NCBI GenBank assembly: GCA_030533325.1 | Contig: JAUNJJ010000017.1 | Span: 1-48,383 of the forward strand | Length of the DNA stretch: 48,383 nt | Direction: 5' to 3' | Source of the DNA: Oscillospiraceae bacterium | GTDB taxonomy: Bacteria > Bacillota > Clostridia > Oscillospirales > Ruminococcaceae | Shown: piece after piece, positions 34,021 to 42,288 of the stretch | Numbering within the stretch: the stretch's first letter is position 1 | How the letters are laid out: each line of letters opens with the position of its first letter | Program-made: the position numbers and the translations under genes | Notes under the pieces: generated by a model | The model's database searches: none | Told to the model about the DNA's origin: nothing | Seen by the model: the letters and a program-made list of their open reading frames with translations, nothing else

Positions 34021-35937
34021 TTGAACGAATTTTTACCTGTTTGCAGAGAAGATATGAAAAAACGGGGAATAGAACAGCTTGATTTTATTCTTGTAACAGG
34101 AGATTCATATGTTGATCATCCGAGTTTCGGCATATCAATCATTTCAAGAGTTCTTGAAGACAAGGGATACAGTGTGGGAATTATTGCGCAGCCTGACTGG
34201 AGAACTGACCATGATTTTAAAAAGCTTGGTACTCCGAAGTATGGATTTCTCGTTACTTCCGGTAACATAGATTCGATGGTTGCCCATTACACTGCTGCAA
34301 AAAGAAAGCGTTCGGATGACGCATATACTGCAGGCGGCAAAGCAGGAAAGCGCCCTGACAGAGCAGTGATAGTCTACAGCAAATGTCTGAGAAGGATATT
34401 CGGTGATATTCCGATTGCCATAGGTGGTCTGGAAGCATCTTTAAGAAGATTTGCTCACTATGATTACTGGGATGATGATGTCAGACCTTCGATTCTTGTG
34501 GACAGTGGTGCTGATATACTCATGTACGGAATGTCGGAGCATCAGGTAGTTGAAATCGCCGACGCTCTCAGAAGCGGAAAGAAAGTGAGCGAGATAACTG
34601 ATATCCGCGGAATATGCTATCTTACAGATCCGGTAAATACACCTATCGGAGCTGCAGAATGCCCTGATTTCAAACAGGTATGCGAGAATAAAAAGGCATA
34701 TGCAAAAGCCTGCAGAATACAGTATGACCAGCAGGATGAGGTTTATGGAAAAACGGTAATCCAGCGTCACGGAAATAAAATGCTTGTTCAGACTCCTCCT
34801 GCATACTGTCTTACAACTGAGGAGATGGATCATGTTTACAGTCTTCCGTATGCCAGAACATATCATCCTGTGTATGAAAAGGACGGAGGAGTTCCCGGAA
34901 TAAAGGAAGTAGAGTTTTCAATTACTCATAACAGAGGATGTTTCGGAAACTGTAACTTCTGTTCAATCGCACTTCATCAGGGGAGAAAAATATCAAAGCG
35001 AAGTGAGGAATCTGTACTTAAGGAAGCAGAACTTCTTACCACTCTTCCGAATTTCAAGGGATATATCCATGATGTAGGCGGCCCTACAGCAAACTTCAGG
35101 AATCCAAGCTGCAGCAAACAGCTGAAACATGGTCTCTGTATGGGAAAGAAATGTCTTGCTCCTGAGCCGTGCAAGGCTCTTGAGGTTGACCACACTGAAT
35201 ATCTTGGAATTCTTCGGAAACTCAGAAAAATTAAAGGAGTAAAGAAGGTATTTATACGTTCCGGAATAAGATATGACTATCTTATAAAAGATGAAAATGA
35301 TGAATTTATGAAGGAACTTATAAAGCACCATGTCAGCGGTCAGCTTAAAGTTGCTCCTGAGCACTGTTCTGCAGTGGTTCTTGACAAAATGGGAAAACCG
35401 CATATTGAGGCATACAGGGTATTTCAGAAAAAGTTTTATGACATAACCAAGGGAATTAACAAAGAACAGTATCTTATCCCTTATCTTATGTCTTCACATC
35501 CGGGAAGCACTCTTAAGGAAGCCATTGAACTGTCGGTATTCCTTAAGGAACACAGGATTCATCCTGAGCAGGTTCAGGATTTTTACCCGACACCGGGAAC
35601 TATCTCAACGTGCATGTTTTATACCGGACTTGATCCGTATACTATGGAACCGGTTTACGTTCCTAAAACACCGGAGGAGAAGGCTATGCAGAGAGCGCTT
35701 CTTCAGTATTTCAAACCTGAGAACAGGGAGATAGTTCTCAAGGCACTTAAGAAAACAGGAAGAAGAGATCTTATTGGCACATCACCGAAGTGTCTTGTTG
35801 CAGATGATCTTCCGAATAAACGCGGTGCTTCTTCTCAGATCAGAGGCGGCAGAAACGGTTCCGGAGGAAGAAAAAATACCGGACAGAATTCACAGCATAA
35901 AAAACACAGCGGCAAATGTATAAGAAAGAAAAAATAA
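34021..35937 (+). CDS. YgiQ family radical SAM protein
   Basis: The frame is open from 33979, but the TTG at 34021 has GCAGGAGG 7 bases upstream and gives the expected start ([16 protein letters not shown]), 638 aa. It contains [13 protein letters not shown] near the N-terminus, the radical SAM cluster motif in [12 protein letters not shown] (CxxxCxxC), and extra cysteines near LCMGKKC. The family is widely conserved and its reaction is unknown. The last 35 or so residues are Gly/Ser/Lys-rich and basic. Its final codons overlap the start of the next gene by 22 bases. Confidence 0.92.
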   Translation: MNEFLPVCREDMKKRGIEQLDFILVTGDSYVDHPSFGISIISRVLEDKGYSVGIIAQPDWRTDHDFKKLGTPKYGFLVTSGNIDSMVAHYTAAKRKRSDDAYTAGGKAGKRPDRAVIVYSKCLRRIFGDIPIAIGGLEASLRRFAHYDYWDDDVRPSILVDSGADILMYGMSEHQVVEIADALRSGKKVSEITDIRGICYLTDPVNTPIGAAECPDFKQVCENKKAYAKACRIQYDQQDEVYGKTVIQRHGNKMLVQTPPAYCLTTEEMDHVYSLPYARTYHPVYEKDGGVPGIKEVEFSITHNRGCFGNCNFCSIALHQGRKISKRSEESVLKEAELLTTLPNFKGYIHDVGGPTANFRNPSCSKQLKHGLCMGKKCLAPEPCKALEVDHTEYLGILRKLRKIKGVKKVFIRSGIRYDYLIKDENDEFMKELIKHHVSGQLKVAPEHCSAVVLDKMGKPHIEAYRVFQKKFYDITKGINKEQYLIPYLMSSHPGSTLKEAIELSVFLKEHRIHPEQVQDFYPTPGTISTCMFYTGLDPYTMEPVYVPKTPEEKAMQRALLQYFKPENREIVLKALKKTGRRDLIGTSPKCLVADDLPNKRGASSQIRGGRNGSGGRKNTGQNSQHKKHSGKCIRKKK

Positions 35938-36836
35938 AAAAATTATTACGAAAGATTTCCGTTGTTTCTGTTCTTTTTATTCTTCTCCTTATGGCTGTTT
36001 TCGATACCTTTGGGATTTTAACCTATGAGCGAATCGCGGTATTTCTTAAACTAAGAGATTCTGCTTTCAGTTCAGCAGAAGTCAGTGTGCATTTTATTGA
36101 TGTTGGTCAGGGAGATTCCACTCTGATAATATCCGGTGCAAATACAGTTCTCATTGATGCAGGAGAGAAAGAATATGGTGATAAAGTAGCTTCTTATCTT
36201 AAATCACAGGGAATAGAACAAATAGATTATATTATAGCAACCCATCCTCATTCTGACCATATCGGCGGGATTGAAAATGTAATTGAAAACTTCAGTACAG
36301 GAGGGATAATTGTTCCGCATCTGCCGGACACAGCGAATGATGATTTGTATTTATACAGATGTCTTGCTGATAGTGCTGAAAAAAATGAAATTCCGTTAAT
36401 TGAGGCGTTTTCGGGTATGGAACTCAGTCTTGACTGTTCAGTTTTGAGAATTATCGCTCCTTTGGGAGAGTACGAAAATCTTAACAGCTGCTCTGTAGTT
36501 TCAGAACTTGTTCACGGTGAAAACATTTTTTTGTTTACTGGTGATGCGGAAGCGGAAAGTGAAGCTGATATGCTCAGAGGCGGCGTACTTGAGGATGTTG
36601 ATGTTCTTAAGGCAGGGCATCATGGGAGTTCAACTTCAACATGCGGTGAATTCCTTGAAATTATAAAACCGGAATTTACCGTTATATCCTGTGGTGCGGG
36701 AAATTCATACAATCATCCGTCAGAGTCCGTTATGCGCAGTCTGGGCAGCCTTGGCGTTCAGATTTTCAGGACAGATCTGCAGGGAAATATCATTGCGGAA
36801 TCAGATGGGAAAAAAATCAGTTTTAATTTTTCTTAA
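35916..36836 (+). CDS. ComEC-like metallo-beta-lactamase-fold hydrolase, membrane-anchored
   Basis: A 306-aa protein with an N-terminal membrane anchor (about 14-32) and an extracellular metallo-beta-lactamase domain: [24 protein letters not shown] (zinc ligands), [12 protein letters not shown] and [10 protein letters not shown]. It matches the stand-alone relatives of the ComEC C-terminal domain, presumed nucleases or phosphodiesterases acting outside the cell. No ComEC channel is encoded here. It starts inside the end of the ygiQ-like gene. Confidence 0.87.
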   Translation: MYKKEKIKKLLRKISVVSVLFILLLMAVFDTFGILTYERIAVFLKLRDSAFSSAEVSVHFIDVGQGDSTLIISGANTVLIDAGEKEYGDKVASYLKSQGIEQIDYIIATHPHSDHIGGIENVIENFSTGGIIVPHLPDTANDDLYLYRCLADSAEKNEIPLIEAFSGMELSLDCSVLRIIAPLGEYENLNSCSVVSELVHGENIFLFTGDAEAESEADMLRGGVLEDVDVLKAGHHGSSTSTCGEFLEIIKPEFTVISCGAGNSYNHPSESVMRSLGSLGVQIFRTDLQGNIIAESDGKKISFNFS

Positions 36837-36852
36837 AGGCAGGAAGAATTTT

Positions 36853-37722
36853 ATGAGTAACAATACAGATGTTTTTACAGCTATCAGAAATAATTACAGC
36901 AGTATGTCAAAAGGACACAGAAAAATTGCTGAATACATACTCGAAAACTATCAGAAGGCGTCATTTATGACCGCACTTTCCCTTGGGCAGACTGTAGGTG
37001 TCAGTGAGTCCACAGTAGTCAGATTTGCGATGGAGCTTGGTTTTGAAGGTTATCCGGGATTTCAGGAAAATCTTCGTACTGCTATGAAGGCTAAACTTAC
37101 TTCAGTTGAAAGAATTGAACTGGCAAGCAGTCAGATGGACAAGAACGATGTTTTTGAAAAGGTTATGAGCCTTGACATCGAGCTTATCAGGGAGACAATG
37201 GAACATTGTGACAGAGAGGCATTTGCCGGTGCTGTTGATGCGATACTGCGTGCAAAGAAAATTTACATTGTAGCTTCGAGAAGTTCATCAGCCATTGCTG
37301 ATTTTCTGAGATATTATTTCAGTATAATATTTGATGATGTACTGCTTCTTAAAAACCACGGTACAAGCGAACTTCTTCAGCGACTGTTTCGTGTAGGAAA
37401 GGACGATGTTGTCATCGGAATAAGTTTTCCGAGATATTCAACGCAGACAACAATAGCAATGGATTATGCATCTGAAAAAGACGCAACACTTATTGCGGTA
37501 ACTGACAGTGTTCAGTCACCTGTTGCAAGGAAGGCACAGTATGTCCTCACCGCAGGAAGCGGTATAGTGTCATTTGCTGACTCACTTGCTGCACCGCTTA
37601 GTCTGATGAACGCCCTTATCGCAGCAGTAAGTCTTGAAAAGGAAAAGGATATCAACAGAAGTTTCCAGACTCTTGAAAGTCTCTGGGACGAATACGATGT
37701 TTACGAAAAGACGGATAAATAA
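36853..37722 (+). CDS. MurR/RpiR family transcriptional regulator
   Basis: The ATG at 36853, with GGCAGGAAG upstream, gives a 289-aa product; earlier in-frame starts overlap the hydrolase gene without an RBS. An RpiR-type helix-turn-helix (about 1-75, SLGQTVGVSESTVVRFAMELG) is joined to a SIS sugar-phosphate-binding domain (about 120-250, IVASRSSSAIADFLRYYF). Such regulators respond to sugar phosphates, for example from amino sugars. No sugar operon is next to it, so the targets are unknown. Confidence 0.9.
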   Translation: MSNNTDVFTAIRNNYSSMSKGHRKIAEYILENYQKASFMTALSLGQTVGVSESTVVRFAMELGFEGYPGFQENLRTAMKAKLTSVERIELASSQMDKNDVFEKVMSLDIELIRETMEHCDREAFAGAVDAILRAKKIYIVASRSSSAIADFLRYYFSIIFDDVLLLKNHGTSELLQRLFRVGKDDVVIGISFPRYSTQTTIAMDYASEKDATLIAVTDSVQSPVARKAQYVLTAGSGIVSFADSLAAPLSLMNALIAAVSLEKEKDINRSFQTLESLWDEYDVYEKTDK

Positions 37723-37738
37723 CAAAGGCGGTATATAT

Positions 37739-38959
37739 TTGAGATTTGATTGTATAATAGTCGGCGGTGGTGCTGCCGGAATGATGGCTGCTGTAACTGC
37801 TGCTGAGGCAGGAAAAAAGACTGCTCTGTTTGAAAAAAACGACAGGCTCGGAAAAAAACTCAGAATAACCGGCAAGGGAAGATGCAATGTTACAAATTAC
37901 TGTGATACTGACGAGCTTATGAAAAATATTCCGGTAAACAACAGATTTATGTACAGCTCATTTTCCGGGTTTACACCGTATGATGTGATGGATTTTTTTG
38001 AATCTTCAGGTGTTCCGCTTAAGGTTGAACGCGGAAACAGGGTTTTTCCGGTATCTGACAAGGCGGCGGATATAGTATCTGCACTTGAGAACAGACTGAA
38101 AAAAGCCGGAGTTAAAATTATTCATGAAAAGGTTACTGGTATTATAGTTGATGATGGTGTATGCTGCGGGGTTAAGACGGAAAAGGCAGAATACAGCTCT
38201 GTTTCTGTTCTTGTCGCTACAGGCGGTGCCTCCTATCCGCTTACCGGTTCAACAGGAGACGGTTACAGATTTGCGCGCAGTGCCGGACACACTGTTACTG
38301 ACATTGTTCCGTCACTTGTTCCGCTTGAGATAAAGGAAGATTTCTGCAGCGAACTCAGCGGGCTTACTCTGAAAAATATCTCACTTTCTCTTCTCGACAG
38401 TGAGAAGAAAGTTTACAGCGAGCTGGGAGAGATGATGTTTTCATATTTCGGTGTAACAGGACCGCTTGTACTTACTGCAAGTTCCAGAATAAGAAAAATG
38501 GAAACCGGAAGATACGTTATTTCACTTGATCTTAAGCCTGGACTGAGTGAAGAAAAACTTGACAAAAGGCTGCAGAGAGATTTTTCTGAAATGTCCGGAT
38601 TTGAATTCAGAAATGTACTTGTAAAGCTTCTTCCTTCAAAACTCATACCTGTAATAGTTAAACTTTCAGGTATTCCGGGTGAACTGAAGGCAGGACAGAT
38701 ATCAAAGGTTCAGAGAACTGAGCTTGTGAAGCTTCTTAAAAATTTCAGAATGACCGTAACAGGTTTCAGACCTGTTGAAGAGGCAATTGTAACAAGCGGC
38801 GGTGTAAGTGTTAAGGAAATAAATCCTAAAACCATGGAATCAAAAATTGTCTCCGGACTTTTTTTCGCCGGAGAAGTTATTGATGTTGACGGATACACAG
38901 GCGGATTCAATCTTCAGATAGCATTTTCGACAGGCTATGCTGCCGGAATTAATTTATAA
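37739..38959 (+). CDS. BaiN/RdsA-like NAD(P)/FAD-dependent oxidoreductase (HI0933 family)
   Basis: The TTG at 37739, just after AAAGGCGG, gives a 406-aa product that begins LRFDCIIVGGGAAGMM, the usual start of the family; upstream in-frame ATGs lie inside the rpiR gene. The FAD site is GGGAAG at about 8-13, followed by the family-specific KLRITGKGRCNVTN, and the C-terminal FAGEVIDVDGYTGGFN. BaiN has been linked to bile-acid reduction in Clostridium scindens but most members have no known substrate. Its place in a cmk-plsC-ispH operon is conserved in Clostridia. Confidence 0.88.
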   Translation: MRFDCIIVGGGAAGMMAAVTAAEAGKKTALFEKNDRLGKKLRITGKGRCNVTNYCDTDELMKNIPVNNRFMYSSFSGFTPYDVMDFFESSGVPLKVERGNRVFPVSDKAADIVSALENRLKKAGVKIIHEKVTGIIVDDGVCCGVKTEKAEYSSVSVLVATGGASYPLTGSTGDGYRFARSAGHTVTDIVPSLVPLEIKEDFCSELSGLTLKNISLSLLDSEKKVYSELGEMMFSYFGVTGPLVLTASSRIRKMETGRYVISLDLKPGLSEEKLDKRLQRDFSEMSGFEFRNVLVKLLPSKLIPVIVKLSGIPGELKAGQISKVQRTELVKLLKNFRMTVTGFRPVEEAIVTSGGVSVKEINPKTMESKIVSGLFFAGEVIDVDGYTGGFNLQIAFSTGYAAGINL

Positions 38960-38979
38960 AGAATGAGAGGAATAAAGAA

Positions 38980-39651
38980 ATGATAAATGTAGCTATAGAC
39001 GGACCTGCCGGTGCAGGAAAAAGTTCAATCGCAAAGGCTGTTGCAGGAGATACAGGATATATTTATGCAGACACAGGTGCTCTTTACAGGGCTGTGGCTT
39101 ATCAGGCTTTAAAAAGCGAAATTTCGCCTGATGATGTCAGGGCAGTTACAGATCTTCTTGAAGGACTGGAGATAAAGCTTGAATACAGAGATGGTCAGCA
39201 GAGAGTTATCGCTGACGGAATTGATGTTTCTGATTTTATAAGAACACCTGAAGTATCAATGGGAGCCTCAAAGGTATCTGCTGTTCCGGAAGTAAGAGCA
39301 TTTCTTTTTGACCTTCAGAAGAAAATTGCAGCGGAGAACAATGTTATTATGGACGGACGCGATATAGGAACTGTAGTTCTTCCTGATGCACAGCTGAAAA
39401 TTTTCCTTACAGCAAGTGCTGAGGAAAGAGCAAGGAGAAGATTTGCTGAACTTAATAATACAGAAGGCATTACCTTTGAAAGTATTCTTGCTGATATAAA
39501 AAAGCGTGATGAAAATGATATGAACAGAGCAGTTTCCCCTCTTAAGCAGGCCGATGACGCTGTTCTTGTTGATACAACAGAAATGACGATTGATGAGGTA
39601 ATTGCTCTTATCACAAAGATGATAAAGGAAACAGAAGAGAAGGAGAAATAG
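38980..39651 (+). CDS. cmk: Cytidylate kinase
   Basis: A 223-aa nucleoside monophosphate kinase with the P-loop IDGPAGAGKSSIAKAVA at the N-terminus, DTGALYRAVAY, MDGRDIGTVV and RRFAELN. It makes CDP and dCDP from CMP and dCMP. RBS AGAGGAA precedes the ATG. plsC starts 5 bases after its stop, an arrangement with ispH-rpsA that is usual in Clostridia. Confidence 0.95.
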   Translation: MINVAIDGPAGAGKSSIAKAVAGDTGYIYADTGALYRAVAYQALKSEISPDDVRAVTDLLEGLEIKLEYRDGQQRVIADGIDVSDFIRTPEVSMGASKVSAVPEVRAFLFDLQKKIAAENNVIMDGRDIGTVVLPDAQLKIFLTASAEERARRRFAELNNTEGITFESILADIKKRDENDMNRAVSPLKQADDAVLVDTTEMTIDEVIALITKMIKETEEKEK

Positions 39652-39655
39652 TATT

Positions 39656-40246
39656 TTGGTTTATTCATTTATAAGAAACGCAGCCATACTTGCGTATAAA
39701 ATATGGTACGGACTTTCTTTTGAAGGTGTGGAAAATCTTCCGAAGGACGGTACGTTTATAATTGCCTGCAATCACAGATCGTATGCAGACCCGGTTCTAC
39801 TTTCACTTAAGGTAAAAAGAAGATGTACATACATGGCGAAGGAAGAACTTTTCAAGAATCCGGTATTTGCTGTGCTTATCCGTGCATTCGGTGCATTTCC
39901 GGTTCAGAGAGGACAGGGAGACAACGGCATAATTGATACTGCTGTAGGAAAATTAAAATCCGGTAAAAACCTTGCTATCTTTCCGGAGGGAACACGTTCA
40001 AAGGATGGTAAGGTTGGAAGAGGAAAAACCGGTGTTGCACTCATTGCCGCAAGAGCCGGGGTTCCGGTTGTTCCATGCGGAATTGCATATGAGGGAAAGC
40101 TTCATTTCAGAAATAAAATTACTGTAAGATACGGCAGACCGATAAGTCCTGAACAGCTGAAAATCAGTGAGAATCCGGCACCTCGTGAACTTAAGGAACT
40201 CAAAAACACAATTATGAGTTCTATCACAGAACTGGTGGAGAGATAG
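39656..40246 (+). CDS. plsC: 1-acyl-sn-glycerol-3-phosphate acyltransferase
   Basis: A 196-aa membrane-associated acyltransferase started by TTG at 39656, with AAGGAGAA 9 bases upstream. It has the catalytic NHRSYADP (HX4D) near residue 40 and FPEGTRSKDGK near 105. It adds the second acyl chain to lysophosphatidic acid in phospholipid synthesis. The stop is followed after one base by the ispH-rpsA start. Confidence 0.93.
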   Translation: MVYSFIRNAAILAYKIWYGLSFEGVENLPKDGTFIIACNHRSYADPVLLSLKVKRRCTYMAKEELFKNPVFAVLIRAFGAFPVQRGQGDNGIIDTAVGKLKSGKNLAIFPEGTRSKDGKVGRGKTGVALIAARAGVPVVPCGIAYEGKLHFRNKITVRYGRPISPEQLKISENPAPRELKELKNTIMSSITELVER

Positions 40247-40247
40247 C

Positions 40248-42203
40248 ATGAGTATAGAAGTGGCAAAATCAGCCGGTTTCTGTTTTGGTGTTGACCGTGC
40301 AGTAAAGCTGGTTTATGAGGAAATAGAAAAGGGCGGAAAGGTAGCAACATTTGGTCCGATAATTCATAATACAAGTGTTGTAAATGAAATTGAGTCAAAG
40401 GGAGTTCGTATTGTAAATGATCTTTCAGAACTCAGAAACGATGAAAGATTAATCCTGAGATCCCATGGAGTTGGAAAAAATATATATGATAAACTTAATG
40501 AAATGGGAAATGATTATATTGACGCTACATGTCCATTTGTTGCACGTATTCACAAAATAGTTCGTGAGCAGTCTGAAAATGGTAAAATAGTACTGATTGC
40601 CGGAGACAGAGAGCATCCTGAAGTTGATGCAATTGTCAAACATTGTCCCGGAGAATGCTATGTTTTTGCTGATGAAGAAGAATTGAAGGAAATTTTTCAA
40701 AAAAACTATGGTTTTTTGAAAAAAAAGGTTGCAATTGTGGCGCAAACGACGTATAATATAATAGTGTGGAATAAATGCATAGACATTATTCCGGATACCT
40801 TAAAAGATGTAACCGAGATTTTCCAGACGATATGCAACGCAACTTCAGACAGACAGACAGCAGCTATTGAGCTTGCCAGGCGTTCTGATGTTATGATTGT
40901 TATAGGCGGCAAACACAGTTCAAATACAATCAAGCTGTTCAGTGTATGCAGCAAGTATTGCCGGACATATCACATAGAGAATTCGGACGAACTGTATGAC
41001 ATAGATTTGTCAGGAGCATCTGATATTGGTATCACAGCCGGAGCATCCACACCGGCTTATATAATTAAGGAGGTTATTCAAAAAATGAGCGAAATCCAGA
41101 AAACTCAGGAAGAGGAAATTAACTTCGCGGAGGCACTTGAACAGTCCTTCAAGAAAATACATACAGGTGAAAGGATCAAGGGAATCATTGTTGCTGTAAA
41201 CAATTCTGAGGCAATTGTTGATATCGGTACCAAGCACACAGGCTTTATCAGCCTTTCAGAACTCACAAACGATCCTTCGAAGAAGCCTGCTGATGTAGTA
41301 AGCGTAGGCGAAGAAGTTGACCTCGTAGTAATCAAGATCAATGACCAGGACGGTATCGCAACACTCTCCAAGAAGAAGGTTGACGAGATGGTTGGCTTTG
41401 ACAATATCGTTAAGGCTATGGAAGAAGGCAAGATTCTCGAAGGTACAGTACAGAGAGCAGTTAAGGGCGGCGTAATCGTTCTTGTTGACGGTGTTGGCGT
41501 ATTTGTTCCTGCATCACACACAGGTCTCGGACGTGACGAAGATATTGAGAAGCTCGTTAAGCAGCAGGTATCACTTAAGCTCATTGATGTTATCCCTCAG
41601 CGCAGAAGAGCAGTTGGTTCTATCAAGCTCGTTCAGAAAGCTATCAGGGAAGAAGCTCAGAAGAAGTTCTGGGATACAGCTGAAGTTGGTGCAGTGTACA
41701 AGGGTGAAGTTAAGTCTATTACAAACTATGGTGCATTCGTAGACCTCGGCGGAATCGACGGTATGGTTCACGTATCTGAACTCTCATGGAAGAGAATCAA
41801 GCATCCTTCAGAAGTTGTTAAGGTTGGAGATGTTCTTGAAGTTTACATCAAGGAACTCAACAGGGAAACAGGCAGAATTTCACTTGGCTACAAGAAGTCA
41901 GAAGACAACCCATGGGAAAAATTCAAGGCTTCATACAATGTTGGTGACGTTGTAAAGGCTACAGTAGTTTCAATCACACCATTCGGTGCTTTCGCAAGCA
42001 TTATTGACGGTGTTGACGGTCTTATCCACATCTCACAGATTGCTAACCAGAGAGTTGACAATGTTAAGGATGTTCTTACTGTTGGTCAGGAAGTTGAAGC
42101 TAAGATTACAGAATGCGATATTGAAAACAAGCGTGTAAGCCTTTCAATGCGTGCACTTCTTGCTGATGAAAATGCTGCTGATGAAGCAGAAGATAATGAA
42201 TAA
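40248..42203 (+). CDS. ispH-rpsA: IspH-ribosomal protein S1 fusion
   Basis: A 651-aa fusion. Residues 1-279 are 4-hydroxy-3-methylbut-2-enyl diphosphate reductase, the last step of the methylerythritol phosphate pathway, with the three iron-sulfur cysteines C12 (GFCFGVD), C95 (DATCPF) and C196 (ICNATSDRQ). From about 300 to 630 there are four S1 RNA-binding repeats, for example ITNYGAFVDLGG and ITPFGAFASI, as in ribosomal protein S1. The fusion is known from other Clostridia. Codon use changes at the junction: the S1 part favours AAG, ATC, CTC and AAC, as in highly expressed genes, while the IspH part uses more AAA, ATA and ATT. A promoter-like element (40729-40757) and an internal RBS plus in-frame ATG (41067-41087, Met280) suggest that S1 alone is also made. 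The last residues are acidic. Confidence 0.94.
   Translation: MSIEVAKSAGFCFGVDRAVKLVYEEIEKGGKVATFGPIIHNTSVVNEIESKGVRIVNDLSELRNDERLILRSHGVGKNIYDKLNEMGNDYIDATCPFVARIHKIVREQSENGKIVLIAGDREHPEVDAIVKHCPGECYVFADEEELKEIFQKNYGFLKKKVAIVAQTTYNIIVWNKCIDIIPDTLKDVTEIFQTICNATSDRQTAAIELARRSDVMIVIGGKHSSNTIKLFSVCSKYCRTYHIENSDELYDIDLSGASDIGITAGASTPAYIIKEVIQKMSEIQKTQEEEINFAEALEQSFKKIHTGERIKGIIVAVNNSEAIVDIGTKHTGFISLSELTNDPSKKPADVVSVGEEVDLVVIKINDQDGIATLSKKKVDEMVGFDNIVKAMEEGKILEGTVQRAVKGGVIVLVDGVGVFVPASHTGLGRDEDIEKLVKQQVSLKLIDVIPQRRRAVGSIKLVQKAIREEAQKKFWDTAEVGAVYKGEVKSITNYGAFVDLGGIDGMVHVSELSWKRIKHPSEVVKVGDVLEVYIKELNRETGRISLGYKKSEDNPWEKFKASYNVGDVVKATVVSITPFGAFASIIDGVDGLIHISQIANQRVDNVKDVLTVGQEVEAKITECDIENKRVSLSMRALLADENAADEAEDNE
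40729..40757 (+). promoter_or_regulatory. Candidate internal promoter within ispH, driving S1
   Basis: TTGCAA (40729-40734), 17 bases and TATAAT (40752-40757) lie inside the ispH coding sequence. An A8 run sits just before the -35, like an UP element. The codons here (GCG CAA ACG ACG) are rarer for this genome than the local average. A 9-bp inverted repeat (40696-40704 with 40712-40720) lies just upstream. The S1 internal start is about 330 bases downstream. Confidence 0.5.
41067..41087 (+). promoter_or_regulatory. Internal ribosome binding site and start codon for free S1
   Basis: AAGGAGGT (41067-41074) followed after 10 bases by ATG (41085-41087) lies in the coding frame of the fusion and exactly at the domain boundary. 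Translation from here gives 372 residues comprising all four S1 repeats (MSEIQKTQEEE...). It is among the best Shine-Dalgarno matches in the window, yet it lies within a reading frame. Confidence 0.65.
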
Positions 42204-42233
42204 TTTTTGGATGTAAAAGTTTAAAAATTTTTT

Positions 42234-42271
42234 CTCCGGATTCAAACTATTGTGAATCCGGAGTATTTTTA
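42234..42271 (+). terminator. Terminator or attenuator between ispH-rpsA and the TetM-like gene
   Basis: CTCCGGATTCA (42234-42244) pairs perfectly with TGAATCCGGAG (42253-42263), with an 8-nt loop and a TATTTTTAT tail. It lies 30 bases after the S1 stop and only 25 bases before the next ATG. I see no promoter in the short space, so the downstream gene may depend on readthrough. Confidence 0.8.
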
Positions 42272-42288
42272 TATAAAGGAGCATTAGG

